This document shows positions 27,782 to 36,134 of a stretch of 64,000 bases of DNA, one piece after another. The position numbers and the translations under genes were made by a program. The notes beneath the pieces are model-generated. The model searched no databases and was not told where the DNA came from. It worked only from the letters and a program-made list of their open reading frames with translations. Position 1 is the first letter of the stretch, and the number at the start of each line of letters is the position of its first letter. The DNA is from Gracilibacillus oryzae (GTDB lineage Bacteria; Bacillota; Bacilli; Bacillales; Amphibacillaceae): the NCBI RefSeq assembly GCF_009498735.1, contig NZ_ML762431.1:54462-118461 (forward strand), in the 5' to 3' direction.

Positions 27782-28174
27782 ATGAAATCTATTACAAAAA
27801 AACGGACGAAAGCCTTTCTTATTGACCTGGCCATTTCAACTGCAGTTACTTTTAGTGTGGAATATTTCTTACGGAAAAAGGTGAAAAATGAAGCTGTTCA
27901 TAATGTGGTAACGCCAACTGTCGTCATGTGGGCACTTGAATATACTCAACTAAGAAAGAGTGGACAAACCATTGGCTACAAGAAAATGGGCCTGGCACTT
28001 ACCGATAAAGATAATAGAGTATTGTCACCCAATCAAATTGTGAAACGTATGGCATACAGGGATACCGTGAGCACGTTTGATTATATGAAAAACGCGAAGA
28101 CATTTGAAAAGCAAGACGGAGCTGTATTTCCTCATGACCGTTATGCTGGAACGGTTGTCAGAGAGGTGGAATGA
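27782..28174 (+). CDS. RDD-like small membrane protein
   Basis: A protein of about 130 residues with the RDD-type N-terminus (KRTKAFLIDLAISTAVTFSVEYFL), a second hydrophobic stretch near 45-60, and a conserved QTIGYKKMGLAL segment before a soluble C-terminal tail. The ATG at 27782 follows AAAAGGAG by 8 nt; TTG at 27776 is less likely. RDD proteins are small and often transport-related; some halophile members act in Na+/H+ exchange, but this is not inferable here. Confidence 0.72.
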   Translation: MKSITKKRTKAFLIDLAISTAVTFSVEYFLRKKVKNEAVHNVVTPTVVMWALEYTQLRKSGQTIGYKKMGLALTDKDNRVLSPNQIVKRMAYRDTVSTFDYMKNAKTFEKQDGAVFPHDRYAGTVVREVE

Positions 28175-28217
28175 CTACTAAAGCGCCCCCATCCTCCCTT
28201 TAACAGAAAATAAACCA

Positions 28218-28246
28218 TTGATAATGATTTTCATTCACTGTAGAAT
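28218..28246 (+). promoter_or_regulatory. Sigma-A promoter overlapped by a Fur box
   Basis: TTGATA (28218-28223) and TAGAAT (28241-28246) are 17 bp apart. GATAATGATTTTCATTCAC (28220-28238) matches the classical 19-bp Fur box at 15 positions and covers the -35 and spacer, the right place for iron-dependent repression. Confidence 0.65.
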
Positions 28247-28284
28247 AGTTATAGCTAAATGCGATAACGAAAGCGGGGAGTATG

Positions 28285-28884
28285 ATGGAGCGTATCAATT
28301 TCTCAACCGATGCTGTGACAACAGAAGAAGAGCTTCGGGAAATAGTAGGAACACCACACGAATATGTTATCAAGAAAAATGTCTCAGTCATCGATGAGCA
28401 TTGCAAGAGATTTATTGAAATGTCACCATTGTTTTTTCTTTCGTCGTCAAATGCGGAGGGACAATGCGATGTCTCGCCAAAAGGGGACTTTCCATCGGGG
28501 GTTAAGGTATTGAACAACAAGCAGTTGGTGATTCCAGATCGGCCAGGAAATAAACGGGTAGACTCGATCATTAATATGTTATCCAACCCGCATATAGGGC
28601 TATTGTTCCTTATTCCAGGGCTTGGTGAGGTGCTCCGCATTAATGGTCGTGCCACCATAATAAAAAATCCGGATATTTTAAGCAGCATGACATTTAAAGG
28701 AAAGCCACCATTACTTGGAATTGGCGTGGATGTCGAAGAGTGCTTTATCCACTGCCCTCGCGCTCTGAAACAATCTAAAGCATGGGACACGGACTCATGG
28801 CCAGACAAAGCAGATCTGCCTTCCAGTTTGGAAATATTTCATGCAGCATTACAGCACAATGGAGTGGAATTGGTGAAGAAATAG
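28285..28884 (+). CDS. PPOX-class FMN-dependent flavoprotein (MSMEG_1061 type)
   Basis: A split-barrel flavoprotein of the pyridoxamine 5'-phosphate oxidase superfamily: FIEMSPLFFLSSSNAEGQCDVSPKGDFPSG forms the first strands and FMN-binding region, LVIPDRPGNKRVDSIINMLSNP the next, and EVLRINGRATI and CFIHCPRALKQSKAW the C-terminal part. The length of about 199 residues is typical. GGGGAG is just upstream of the ATG pair at 28282/28285. The Fur-like site in the promoter suggests expression under iron limitation. The substrate is unknown. Confidence 0.85.
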   Translation: MERINFSTDAVTTEEELREIVGTPHEYVIKKNVSVIDEHCKRFIEMSPLFFLSSSNAEGQCDVSPKGDFPSGVKVLNNKQLVIPDRPGNKRVDSIINMLSNPHIGLLFLIPGLGEVLRINGRATIIKNPDILSSMTFKGKPPLLGIGVDVEECFIHCPRALKQSKAWDTDSWPDKADLPSSLEIFHAALQHNGVELVKK

Positions 28885-28894
28885 AGGCAAAAAA

Positions 28895-28921
28895 AGCGGG
28901 CTTTATTCTGTTTAGCCCGCT
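28895..28921 (-). terminator. Terminator between PPOX and arr genes
   Basis: AGCGGGCT (28895-28902) pairs with AGCCCGCT (28914-28921). The minus strand continues into seven T, so it mainly ends the arr transcript but could act on both convergent genes. Confidence 0.85.
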
Positions 28922-28953
28922 CCACCTGCTATTTGTATGGAATCTTTTAAATT

Positions 28954-29370
28954 TCAATCAAATATTACAGCTTTGCCTTCTTTACGCAGTTTTTGCAGAG
29001 ATGTAAGCATATGATTTATTTGTTCATCGGAATGTCTTTCCCACGAACCTAATTCAGCTACTATTTTCAAAGGTGATTTAGACCGATAAGAACGGGTTGG
29101 ATTCCCCGGAAATCTTTTGTCAGTTACATTAGGATCATCTTCAAAATCACCTAATGGTTCGACAACGTATATTCTTTCTTTTGAGTCAGATGCTGCTAAT
29201 TCGGCGCCCCATTTAGCCGCGTCTAATGCAGCCGTGAAGTATATATGATTCGATTTTTTGTCTTGATAATTTGATAAGTGCTGCGGTTTTAAAAGATCGC
29301 CAATTTTCAGCTCTGCTTTCGTACCATGAAAGAATGGACCATTATCTATTACCTTTTTCGTGCCATCCAT
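28954..29370 (-). CDS. arr: NAD(+)-rifampin ADP-ribosyltransferase (Arr)
   Basis: A small cytosolic enzyme that transfers ADP-ribose from NAD+ to the C23 hydroxyl of rifamycins, inactivating them. The Arr pattern is clear: PFFHGTKAELKIGDLL with the NAD-contacting His, IYFTAALDAAKWGAELA with the tyrosine region, and DDPNVTDKRFPGNPTRSYRS carrying the acidic residue, ending in the usual SWERHSDEQI segment. The length of about 138 residues is normal. GAGGTG is 7 nt before the ATG at 29370. It stands as an isolated gene, and chromosomal arr genes are common in bacilli. Rifampin resistance is predicted, not shown. Confidence 0.92.
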   Translation of the reverse strand: MDGTKKVIDNGPFFHGTKAELKIGDLLKPQHLSNYQDKKSNHIYFTAALDAAKWGAELAASDSKERIYVVEPLGDFEDDPNVTDKRFPGNPTRSYRSKSPLKIVAELGSWERHSDEQINHMLTSLQKLRKEGKAVIFD

Positions 29371-29559
29371 ACTCATACACCTCATTTTTTGGATTTGTCT
29401 ATCTAATTATAGGGCAGGAATTTTTTAAGATGTAGTCTATAATTTAATTTCCATAAGGTGTATAATGGAAGTAGAGAGAACGATAATTATCTATATTTAA
29501 GCCCCTTATCACGATCCCTAAACTTCTCGCCTCCCAATGATGCTTCACTTATCTTCCCT

Positions 29560-30141
29560 TCACCGCAATCCATTCATAAACATCTGGGAAATTTGCGCTC
29601 CATATTCTATCAAATGATCACTGTTCAATGTTTTACTCCTTAACCCCTCTGTAAAAATATGCATATACATCTTTAAAACTTCATCAGAATATGCCGGATT
29701 GATTTTTCCCTCTGTGCGTCCTTTTTGGAACAGTCTTAACATTAATTGATCCGTTATCTCCTGGATATTCTGATCCATAAACGATGTGTCACTTTGAAAC
29801 TGCTGCATTACATTTTGCAGAAAAACAGCTGACATACTATCAATGTTTTGCATTTTGTATTGCGTAAGTTCAATATACGTTTGTTCAAATGATAATTCAC
29901 TTTCAATTAAACGATCATAATCTTCCATGATGGAGGTAAGGTAATTCCGAATGGTAGTATTCACCAGATTCTCTTTTGAATGGTAATAATTAAACAACGT
30001 TACTTTACTTGCCCCGGCATCTTTTGCAATTTCCTCCATCGTGATCTGGGCAATTTCCTTTTGATTCAGCAGCTTAAATGCAGCTTCTTCAATACTTTTC
30101 ATTTTTGCCTCACGTCTTAACTCAAACCCGCTTTTCTTCAT
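29560..30141 (-). CDS. TetR family transcriptional regulator
   Basis: A 193-residue repressor with an N-terminal TetR helix-turn-helix (about 12-58: AFKLLNQKEIAQITMEEIAKDAGASKVTLFNYYHSKENL) and an all-helical ligand-binding C-terminus. It is divergent from the ABC exporter genes at 30310, so it very probably controls them. A direct repeat TATATTATGAACT (around 30184 and 30250) in the shared 168-bp promoter region may be part of the operator. The ligand is unknown. Confidence 0.88.
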   Translation of the reverse strand: MKKSGFELRREAKMKSIEEAAFKLLNQKEIAQITMEEIAKDAGASKVTLFNYYHSKENLVNTTIRNYLTSIMEDYDRLIESELSFEQTYIELTQYKMQNIDSMSAVFLQNVMQQFQSDTSFMDQNIQEITDQLMLRLFQKGRTEGKINPAYSDEVLKMYMHIFTEGLRSKTLNSDHLIEYGAQISQMFMNGLR

Positions 30142-30309
30142 CTTGTCACCACATTTTTGTTTTATTCATATCTTTATTTTACTTTATATTATGAACTTAT
30201 TCAAACTTTTTAGTTAAAAATTAATTGAAATTCTCCCTGATAGGGTGTATATTATGAACTATAAATTGATTTTAAGTAAATAATTTTCTTTGAACGGGAG
30301 ATGAACGGA

Positions 30310-31185
30310 ATGATTATTGCAGAAATAAATGGTTTGCAAAAAAATTATAAATCTACTCCTGCCTTAAAAAATGTCACGATGGATGTAAAGAAAGGCGAGG
30401 TGCTGGGATTTATCGGACCAAATGGTGCAGGAAAATCAACGACCATCCGAATTTTGCTCGGCATCATCAAATCCAGTGGCGGAACTGCCAAAATTTTCGG
30501 AAAAGATGTCTGGAAGGATTCGATCAAGATTCATAAGCAACTTGCCTATGTTCCGGGTGATGTGAACCTTTGGCCGAACTTATCAGGCGGAGAGATTATT
30601 GATGTATTTATGCGCCTTCAGGGAACGAAAAATGCAGCACGACGGGATGAGTTAATTCACAAATTTCAATTGGATCCTAAGAAAAAAGCACGGACCTATT
30701 CAAAAGGAAACCGACAAAAAGTTGCGCTGATAGCAGCACTTGCCAGTAATGCCGAATTGTTTATTTTTGATGAGCCAACAAGTGGTCTTGATCCCCTGAT
30801 GGAAGCCGTTTTTCAAGAGGAAGTAGAAAAATTGAAAAATCAGGGCAAGTCGATTCTTCTCTCCAGCCATATCTTAAGTGAGGTCGAACGCTTATGTGAC
30901 CGTGTGGCAATTATTCGCCAAGGAGAAGTCATTGAAACAGGATCACTAGAGGAATTAAGGCATTTGACTCGTTATCAATACAGGATTACAACAAGAAATG
31001 AACCTGTCGGCTTAAAAGAAGTGAGCGGTGTGCATGAACTGGAGATCAATGGAAATGAGGCTGTATTCCAGGCTGACAGCGATCAGATTGAAGCGATTCT
31101 TGAAGCCATTATGCCATACCATGTGATCAAGCTGGAGAGTGTGCCGCCGACGCTTGAATCCCTGTTTATGCGTCATTATGAATGA
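30310..31185 (+). CDS. ABC exporter ATP-binding protein
   Basis: An ABC-2 type exporter ATPase with Walker A GPNGAGKST, the loop YVPGDVNLWPNLSGGE, signature YSKGNRQKVALIAAL, Walker B LFIFDEPTSGLDP and switch LLSSHILSE; the C-terminal extension runs ~80 residues. CGGGAG is 9 nt before the ATG at 30310. Its partner permease, whose start overlaps or directly follows this stop, is deleted internally, so the ATPase may have lost its function unless it serves another permease. Regulation by the divergent TetR gene is likely. Confidence 0.88.
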   Translation: MIIAEINGLQKNYKSTPALKNVTMDVKKGEVLGFIGPNGAGKSTTIRILLGIIKSSGGTAKIFGKDVWKDSIKIHKQLAYVPGDVNLWPNLSGGEIIDVFMRLQGTKNAARRDELIHKFQLDPKKKARTYSKGNRQKVALIAALASNAELFIFDEPTSGLDPLMEAVFQEEVEKLKNQGKSILLSSHILSEVERLCDRVAIIRQGEVIETGSLEELRHLTRYQYRITTRNEPVGLKEVSGVHELEINGNEAVFQADSDQIEAILEAIMPYHVIKLESVPPTLESLFMRHYE

Positions 31186-31199
31186 AAGTAGGTGAAAAA

Positions 31200-31942
31200 A
31201 TGAACAATCTGTTTAATCAAACTGGGACGCTCTTTCTTTATATAGTACGCAAAGACTGGTTAAAACTGCTGATTTGGGCGGTTGCTTTAAGTCTTTTCGC
31301 AGGTGGCTTTGCCAAAGCCCTGGATGAATTGTATGGAAAAGACCCTGCTGGATTGATGGCGATGTATGAAACGATGAAAAATCCTGCCATGATTGCCATG
31401 ATCGGTCCGACAGAAGCTACTGCTGAAACATACTGATGAAACTGATAAACGAAGAAAAGAAAGGCCGCTTGGATCAACTATATGCAACTAAATTAAGCCG
31501 GGCAAAATTCTACTGGTACCATGTCTTACTGGCTTCCTTATTAGGAGTTCTCGGACAATTCGCTGCCATATTTGGACTTTATTCAGCGCAGCTAAGTGTG
31601 ATGGAAACACCGTTCAGTCTGTGGGAAATAACGAGGGCGGGAATAGTATGGCTGCCCGCAGTTTTATTCTTTATTGGAATCCTCTCTGTACTGATTGGCT
31701 GGTTGCCACGCTTAACGGTAATTATTTGGGGGTATCTGGTATTCGCCTTCTTTGTCAGTTATTTCGGGCAAATGATGACAATACCCGAATTCGTCGTTAA
31801 TCTGAATGTGTTTAGTTATATTCCGAAAGTTCCAACTGAGGAATGGAACTGGGGAAGCCTGATCGTCATCCTATTAATGGCTCTGTTTATGTTCTTTATT
31901 GGTTTTATCGGGTATAAAAAGCGTGATTTGGTTACTGAATAA
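31200..31942 (+). pseudogene. ABC exporter permease with internal deletion and frameshift
   Basis: Two open frames form one damaged gene. The first (about 31200-31436) gives the N-terminal membrane helix and the MKNPAMIAMIGP motif that opens the first half of large (~530-residue) exporter permeases of this class. The second (31436-31942, a different frame) resumes in the middle of the second half (KGRLDQLYATKLSRAKFYW...) and runs to the normal C-terminus (GYKKRDLVTE). About 270 residues are missing at the junction. An AGGTG site precedes the first ATG. Function is very unlikely. Confidence 0.8.
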
Positions 31943-32033
31943 TAGGCCATCCCTTGTAAAAAGCACTTCCTCTCCTATGAATGCAACTGAAAAAGTATGA
32001 CGTATCTATAAGAAAAAAAATGACGTAATCCAA

Positions 32034-32076
32034 GAGAAGGAATTTCCTCAAACAGGTGGAAACTCCTTCTTTTTTG
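32034..32076 (+). terminator. Terminator of the damaged ABC exporter operon
   Basis: AGAAGGAATTTCC and GGAAACTCCTTCT form a stem of about 12 bp followed by six T. A diverged copy of this hairpin occurs at 34946-34998. Confidence 0.8.
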
Positions 32077-32142
32077 CCTAATCGGTTGAAAATTAATACA
32101 AATGTAAGACAAATTGAGAAAGAAATTGTTCTTAAAACAAAG

Positions 32143-32440
32143 ATTATCTACAAATCTCCGGCTTTAGTGAGCAGATTTGTCGGTAAAAAGAAGATTAACA
32201 ACAAATCTCCGGCTTTAGTGGGCAGATTTGTCGATAAAACGAAGATATACAACAAATCTCTGGCTTCTGTGGGCAGATTTGTCGATAAAACGGAGATATA
32301 CAACAAATCTCCGGCTTTAGTGAGCAGATTTGTCGGTAAAAAGAAGATTAACAACAAATCTCCGGCTTTAGTGAGCAGATTTGTCGATAAAACGGAGATT
32401 AACAACAAATCTCCGGCTTTAGGAAGAAGATTTGTTGTTA
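32143..32440. repeat. 51-bp hairpin tandem repeat, six units (array 3)
   Basis: CAAATCT recurs at 32151, 32202, 32253, 32304, 32355 and 32406, a 51-bp period. Each unit holds ACAAATCT and AGATTTGT arms 15 nt apart (ccggctttagtgagc loop), so the array is a string of hairpins. Because 51 is a multiple of three, long frames with a 17-residue periodicity stay open on both strands; they are artefacts. A single degenerate unit is found in the paralogous position at 35055-35095. Confidence 0.9.
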
Positions 32441-32506
32441 AAAGTCAAACAGCTATTCCACAAATTATAATCCCGAACAGTAATTCGCGAGGGCATTTCA
32501 GTGCCC

Positions 32507-32780
32507 TCACTTCGAACCGATAAACTTCTTTCTGAACTGTGACGGTGATTGTCCTGTAAATTTTCTAAATTGTCTCGTAAAATATGGAGTTTGTCCAAAG
32601 CCTACTTCTTCCGCTATTGTGGCTATTTTCCATGATGTTTGAATTAACAGCATTTTCGCCTGCTCAATTCGATATTTCATCAGGTATTCAATTGGCGTAC
32701 TTCCAAATGCTTTTTGCATACTTTTCGCAATATAATTGGGATGAAAATGAAAGGTTTCCTGCAGCAATTCATCTGTTATC
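32507..32780 (-). pseudogene. 3' fragment of an araC-type regulator gene
   Basis: An 86-codon stretch whose product is identical over about 84 residues to the C-terminal helix-turn-helix domain of the intact AraC protein at 35124-36026; the DNA is nearly identical to 35124-35390. Homology stops abruptly near 32775 where the upstream part of the gene should be. No ribosome site precedes the internal ATG. Read as the stranded 3' end of a second araC copy; see the 5' remnant at 36883. Confidence 0.88.
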
Positions 32781-32988
32781 CCCCACTTACTGTCATTATA
32801 TTCCTCGAAACTTGAAGTGAGGTATTACAGACGGTTAGCGCTGTGATAAACTTTCATTGGGAAAAATAATAAAAAGCTAGGTGTTATTAAAGACATGAAA
32901 ATTATTTGAGGTAAAGATTCCACCAACTGTGAAACAAATCAAATTGTAGTCCGTAAGTCAGACTTACTATATTACAAACAATGAAATA

Positions 32989-33021
32989 GTGCAGTAAGAC
33001 CATTCACAGAACTTACTGCAC
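32989..33021 (-). terminator. Terminator-like hairpin after the lipoprotein gene
   Basis: GTGCAGTAAG (32989-32998) and CTTACTGCAC (33012-33021) form a perfect 10-bp stem 9 nt beyond the stop at 33030. The following T-run is weak. A short GTAAGT/ACTTAC palindrome lies at 32953-32967; otherwise 32781-32988 shows nothing. Confidence 0.6.
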
Positions 33022-33029
33022 AGGATTTA

Positions 33030-33473
33030 TTAGAATTCATTATCGTTAAACTCTATTATCCTTGACTCCCAGTTATTACTTTTCCAAATTCTCTCTGTTT
33101 CTTCTAAAGAAGGATGATTGACCGAAACATTATTTACTAGTTTTTTATCCCCATTAGATAAATTTAATTCAATTATAATTCTATAATCTGGGATATATGA
33201 TAAGTATTCTCTACCATCACTTGTAACATAGATATCAACCTTGTTATATGAATCTCTGTAGCCACTTTCTACTTCTTGGTAAATTTCCCTTAATTGATCC
33301 TCTTTAAGATCTTTACTAAGTTGTAGAGCCTGTTTGAAATCACCCTTTACAACTGTTGATTCAACAAATTGTAAAATAACATCATTTTCAGTTACATTGT
33401 TATTACTTGAACAACTACATGATATTACCATTACAAATATAATTAACAAAAATTTTTTTTTAGAACCCTTCAA
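33030..33473 (-). CDS. Hypothetical lipoprotein
   Basis: A protein of about 147 residues with a lysine-rich start, a hydrophobic core and a cysteine cluster (VISCSCSSNN) where lipid attachment probably occurs. The mature domain is charged, with alternating strands (KVDIYVTSDGREYLSYIP). The best start is TTG at 33473, with AGTGAAGGG 8 nt upstream; it overlaps the end of the upstream gene by 14 nt, so translation is likely coupled. No family is recognised. The pair with the secreted SurA-like protein suggests a cell-surface role. Confidence 0.7.
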   Translation of the reverse strand: MKGSKKKFLLIIFVMVISCSCSSNNNVTENDVILQFVESTVVKGDFKQALQLSKDLKEDQLREIYQEVESGYRDSYNKVDIYVTSDGREYLSYIPDYRIIIELNLSNGDKKLVNNVSVNHPSLEETERIWKSNNWESRIIEFNDNEF

Positions 33474-34572
33474 CAGTAGCACCCTTCACTAAATTATCCT
33501 TATATGTCTTCCATTTTTTTGATATTTTTTTGTAGTCACTGTTATCTGTATTATTTTCAAAAAAGTTTTGTTTTAACTTACCGATTGTAAGTATTTCTTG
33601 ATACTTAGTAATCTGTAAGTCTTCATATTCTTGATCAGTTAAATTTAAACTTTTTTGATAGTTATATTGGAGCTTATTAGTGAATTTTACATTTTCATTA
33701 TTTAATTTGGCTTCTTCTTGATCTACTTTTTGCTTATACTTTTTAGCTTCTTCTACACTTACACTTAAATCTTTTTCCTTAGCTATATTAAGTAAAACTT
33801 TTCTCTCAATAAATGCATTCTTTATCTCTTCATCAGTGTACGGTTCTTCACCCCTAAGACTTTTAAATAGATCTTTGTAAGCTTTAAATTTCTTATACTC
33901 TGATATATTAAACTTTTGATTATTTATTTTTAATTCATGCTTCGATCTGGTTACTTTATTATCTTTTGAAGTATTAATTTCTTCTGTGAATTTTTCGAAA
34001 GAGGGATTTATTCTTGAAAAATAATCAGTGTAATCCAATGCATTCTTACTCTCATCTTTAATACCTAAAGATGATGTATTATAGGGAAGTGAATTTATTG
34101 TTACAGTTATTGCATCAAAGCCAGGAATAAAGTCATTACTTTGAAAAAAAGCATCTCCTGTTGCATTATAAACATACTTGACATTATACATTAAAGTACC
34201 AGATCTGCCATCTGCATTGCTACAACCTGGTGAAACATATTCCATAGAATCAGTGAGGGCATATGAACTTGTTCCATCTACTGAAGAGTATGCAATTTCA
34301 TTAACTCCAAAATTAGTTGAGTAAGGAAGCATACAAGCGTCTTGTAACCAACCGCTCATTCTGTGGTTAGTAGCATAACCATCATCCAGAGTTATAGTCA
34401 TCCCTAGACTTAACCCCAGGTAAAAATTTATTCCATCACTACTAGTTTGGATAGAGACCTTATAGTTGTCATTGTTCACATATTGAACATCTGCCTCAGA
34501 TTTTACAACTCCAAAGAAACTGAATGCGATTACAAACATTAATGTTGCAAACAAAACTTTAAAGCAATTGAT
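33460..34572 (-). CDS. Secreted protein with SurA/trigger-factor-like C-terminal helical domain
   Basis: An exported protein of about 370 residues. A signal peptide (NCFKVLFATLMFVIAFSFFG..) precedes an N-terminal beta-rich region (about 30-190) and a C-terminal ~170-residue helical region resembling the SurA N-domain (EEIKNAFIERKVLLNIAKEK), without a rotamase domain. AAGGAG sits exactly 9 nt before codon ATC (34572-34570), which would give a perfect signal peptide; ATGs upstream (34614, 34635) have no ribosome site and precede extra hydrophilic residues. So either a rare ATC start or a mutated ATG is present. No family name is given. Confidence 0.6.
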   Translation of the reverse strand: MNCFKVLFATLMFVIAFSFFGVVKSEADVQYVNNDNYKVSIQTSSDGINFYLGLSLGMTITLDDGYATNHRMSGWLQDACMLPYSTNFGVNEIAYSSVDGTSSYALTDSMEYVSPGCSNADGRSGTLMYNVKYVYNATGDAFFQSNDFIPGFDAITVTINSLPYNTSSLGIKDESKNALDYTDYFSRINPSFEKFTEEINTSKDNKVTRSKHELKINNQKFNISEYKKFKAYKDLFKSLRGEEPYTDEEIKNAFIERKVLLNIAKEKDLSVSVEEAKKYKQKVDQEEAKLNNENVKFTNKLQYNYQKSLNLTDQEYEDLQITKYQEILTIGKLKQNFFENNTDNSDYKKISKKWKTYKDNLVKGATVEGF

Positions 34573-34729
34573 AAAGAAACACTCCTTCGAAATATTATTG
34601 TAATAATTATACATATATACCATATCATATAACAATTCACATTAAAAGATTCATTTGAAAACTTCCTAAAATTTGCTTATTTCGATATATATCAATAATC
34701 TGGAAACTATAAATTTATACGTACCAGCC

Positions 34730-34850
34730 GTCTTCACATGCAGGCATCCGAATATCCGGAAAGGAGAGGATAGGTACGTTGTCCCACTTATATAGAGGTA
34801 AACTAGGACATTAACGTTGTCTCGCTGTCCTTCCTTCAATATATATACCG
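34730..34850. repeat. REP-like palindromic segments
   Basis: ACGTTGTCCC (34776-34785) and ACGTTGTCTC (34814-34823) lie in a stretch with GGACATTAACG..GCTGTCC complementarity. The same ACGTTGTCTC core is in the clearer element at 36066-36112. These resemble the GGGACAG..CTGTCCC palindromes spread by RAYT (IS200-like) transposases; no transposase gene is in the window. Confidence 0.4.
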
Positions 34851-34919
34851 TTCCTTGTTAGGAGATAGTTCAGTTACCTCGTACTTTAAATTTGACTATT
34901 GGAAAATTATTACTAATCT

Positions 34920-35115
34920 ACAAGAAGAAAAATGATGGAATTTAAAAGATGGAAATCCCTCAAATGGGTGAAAACTCCTTCCTTTTTCTCCATTCTTTTG
35001 AAGGTTCCTACAAATGTAAGACAAATTGAGAAATAGATTTTTCTTAAAAAAATTAACAACAAATCTCATGCTGCGGGGATGAAGCTTTGTCGATAATAAT
35101 GATAATCAGCTGTTT
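34920..35115. repeat. Diverged duplicate of the 32008-32500 flank
   Basis: Sequence from about 34920 aligns with 32008 onward: a terminator-like hairpin, then the shared string CAAATGTAAGACAAATTGAG, one degenerate hairpin-repeat unit (AACAAATCTC..AGCTTTGTCGATAA), then the common run TTTCAGTGCCCTCACTTCG into the araC 3' end. The copy at 32 kb has six repeat units here instead of one. The direct repeats bracket the 32781-34919 block. Confidence 0.75.
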
Positions 35116-35123
35116 CAGTGCCC

Positions 35124-36026
35124 TCACTTCGAACCGATAAACTTCTTCCTGAACTGTGACGGTGATTGTCCTGTAAATTTTCTAAATTGTCTCGTAAAAT
35201 ATGGAGTTTGTCCAAAGCCTACTTCTTCCGCTATTGTGGCTATTTTCCATGATGTTTGAATTAACAGCATTTTCGCCTGCTCAATTCGATATTTCATCAG
35301 GTATTCAATTGGCGTACTTCCAAATGCTTTTTGCATACTTTTCGCAATATAATTGGGATGAAAATGAAAGGTTTCCTGCAGTAATTTATTCGTAATGGGC
35401 TGGTGATAGTTTTGTTTCAAATAACTAACAACACTTTCCGCAAGCTCGACACTCCTTGATTCCTGAGAGTGAATATGATACTGGTATAATTCCTTTAAAA
35501 TCTCTTCGAACAAGGTTTGCTGTTTCCATCGGTCAAAAGCTAACGATTTATCTTTCCCTTCCACTAATTGCTCCAGTTTACTGTAGATACTTTCCGGATA
35601 TTTTAAGAGTAAATATTTCGGCAAATAAATATAATAATCATTTTTCTTAAACATGATCTCTTCATCTTCTTCCTCTGTCTTTCCGGAAAAAGAGCTTTGC
35701 AATTGCAAGTTTTCCCTTCCTTCTATCTCTTGCCACTTCCCTGTTGTACGAAAATGCAGCCAGTAAAAACTTGTGTCTTCATTGCATGGTTCCACTGCAT
35801 AGTGATATAAATCCGGGCGTAATAATAATGATTGCCCTGCTTGTACACACCATTGATGGGCACCTTCTCCCAGAAACAATTCTCCCTTTTTTACAACAAG
35901 TAAATCAAAGACACCAATTGATTTTCTGCTATTATGGCTGACACCTGCCGGAAAATACGCTTGATCACAATACATAAAATAAGGTGTTGGCGGACATAGA
36001 AATTGCAAGGTTAAGTCTGGATTCAT
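35124..36026 (-). CDS. AraC family transcriptional regulator
   Basis: A 300-residue regulator with an N-terminal AraC-type cupin sugar-sensing domain (about 1-150, PAGVSHNSRKSIGVFDLLVVKKGELFLGEG) and a C-terminal double helix-turn-helix (about 200-300). AGGGG lies before the ATG at 36026. It is located upstream of, and transcribed away from, the GH127 gene at 37097 with a toxin-antitoxin pair between; it probably activates that gene in response to arabinose-containing sugar. Fragments of a close paralogue flank it at 32507 and 36883. Confidence 0.88.
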   Translation of the reverse strand: MNPDLTLQFLCPPTPYFMYCDQAYFPAGVSHNSRKSIGVFDLLVVKKGELFLGEGAHQWCVQAGQSLLLRPDLYHYAVEPCNEDTSFYWLHFRTTGKWQEIEGRENLQLQSSFSGKTEEEDEEIMFKKNDYYIYLPKYLLLKYPESIYSKLEQLVEGKDKSLAFDRWKQQTLFEEILKELYQYHIHSQESRSVELAESVVSYLKQNYHQPITNKLLQETFHFHPNYIAKSMQKAFGSTPIEYLMKYRIEQAKMLLIQTSWKIATIAEEVGFGQTPYFTRQFRKFTGQSPSQFRKKFIGSK

Positions 36027-36065
36027 TATTCCCCTCCAAATAAAATATGAGTGTGAGATAGGAAA

Positions 36066-36112
36066 TGAGGGGACAGTTACGTTGTCTCAGGCAAAGTAAG
36101 CCTGTCCCTCTG
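36066..36112. repeat. REP-like palindrome
   Basis: GGGGACAG (36069-36076) pairs with CTGTCCC (36102-36108); the loop contains ACGTTGTCTC (36079-36088). It is of the RAYT/REP style and lies between the araC start and the 3' end of the hepT remnant. Confidence 0.5.
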
Positions 36113-36134
36113 CCCTGCTTTCCAAAGGCTTATT

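Noticed and set aside
32056-32523. Long frames with a 17-residue periodicity on both strands
   Set aside because: They exist only because the 51-bp repeat is divisible by three; both strands stay open, there is no ribosome site, and the composition is that of the repeat.
32507-32767. Short AraC-type regulator gene of 86 codons
   Set aside because: It is the exact C-terminal part of the intact 35124 gene, lacks a ribosome site and ends homology abruptly, so it is a fragment rather than a gene.
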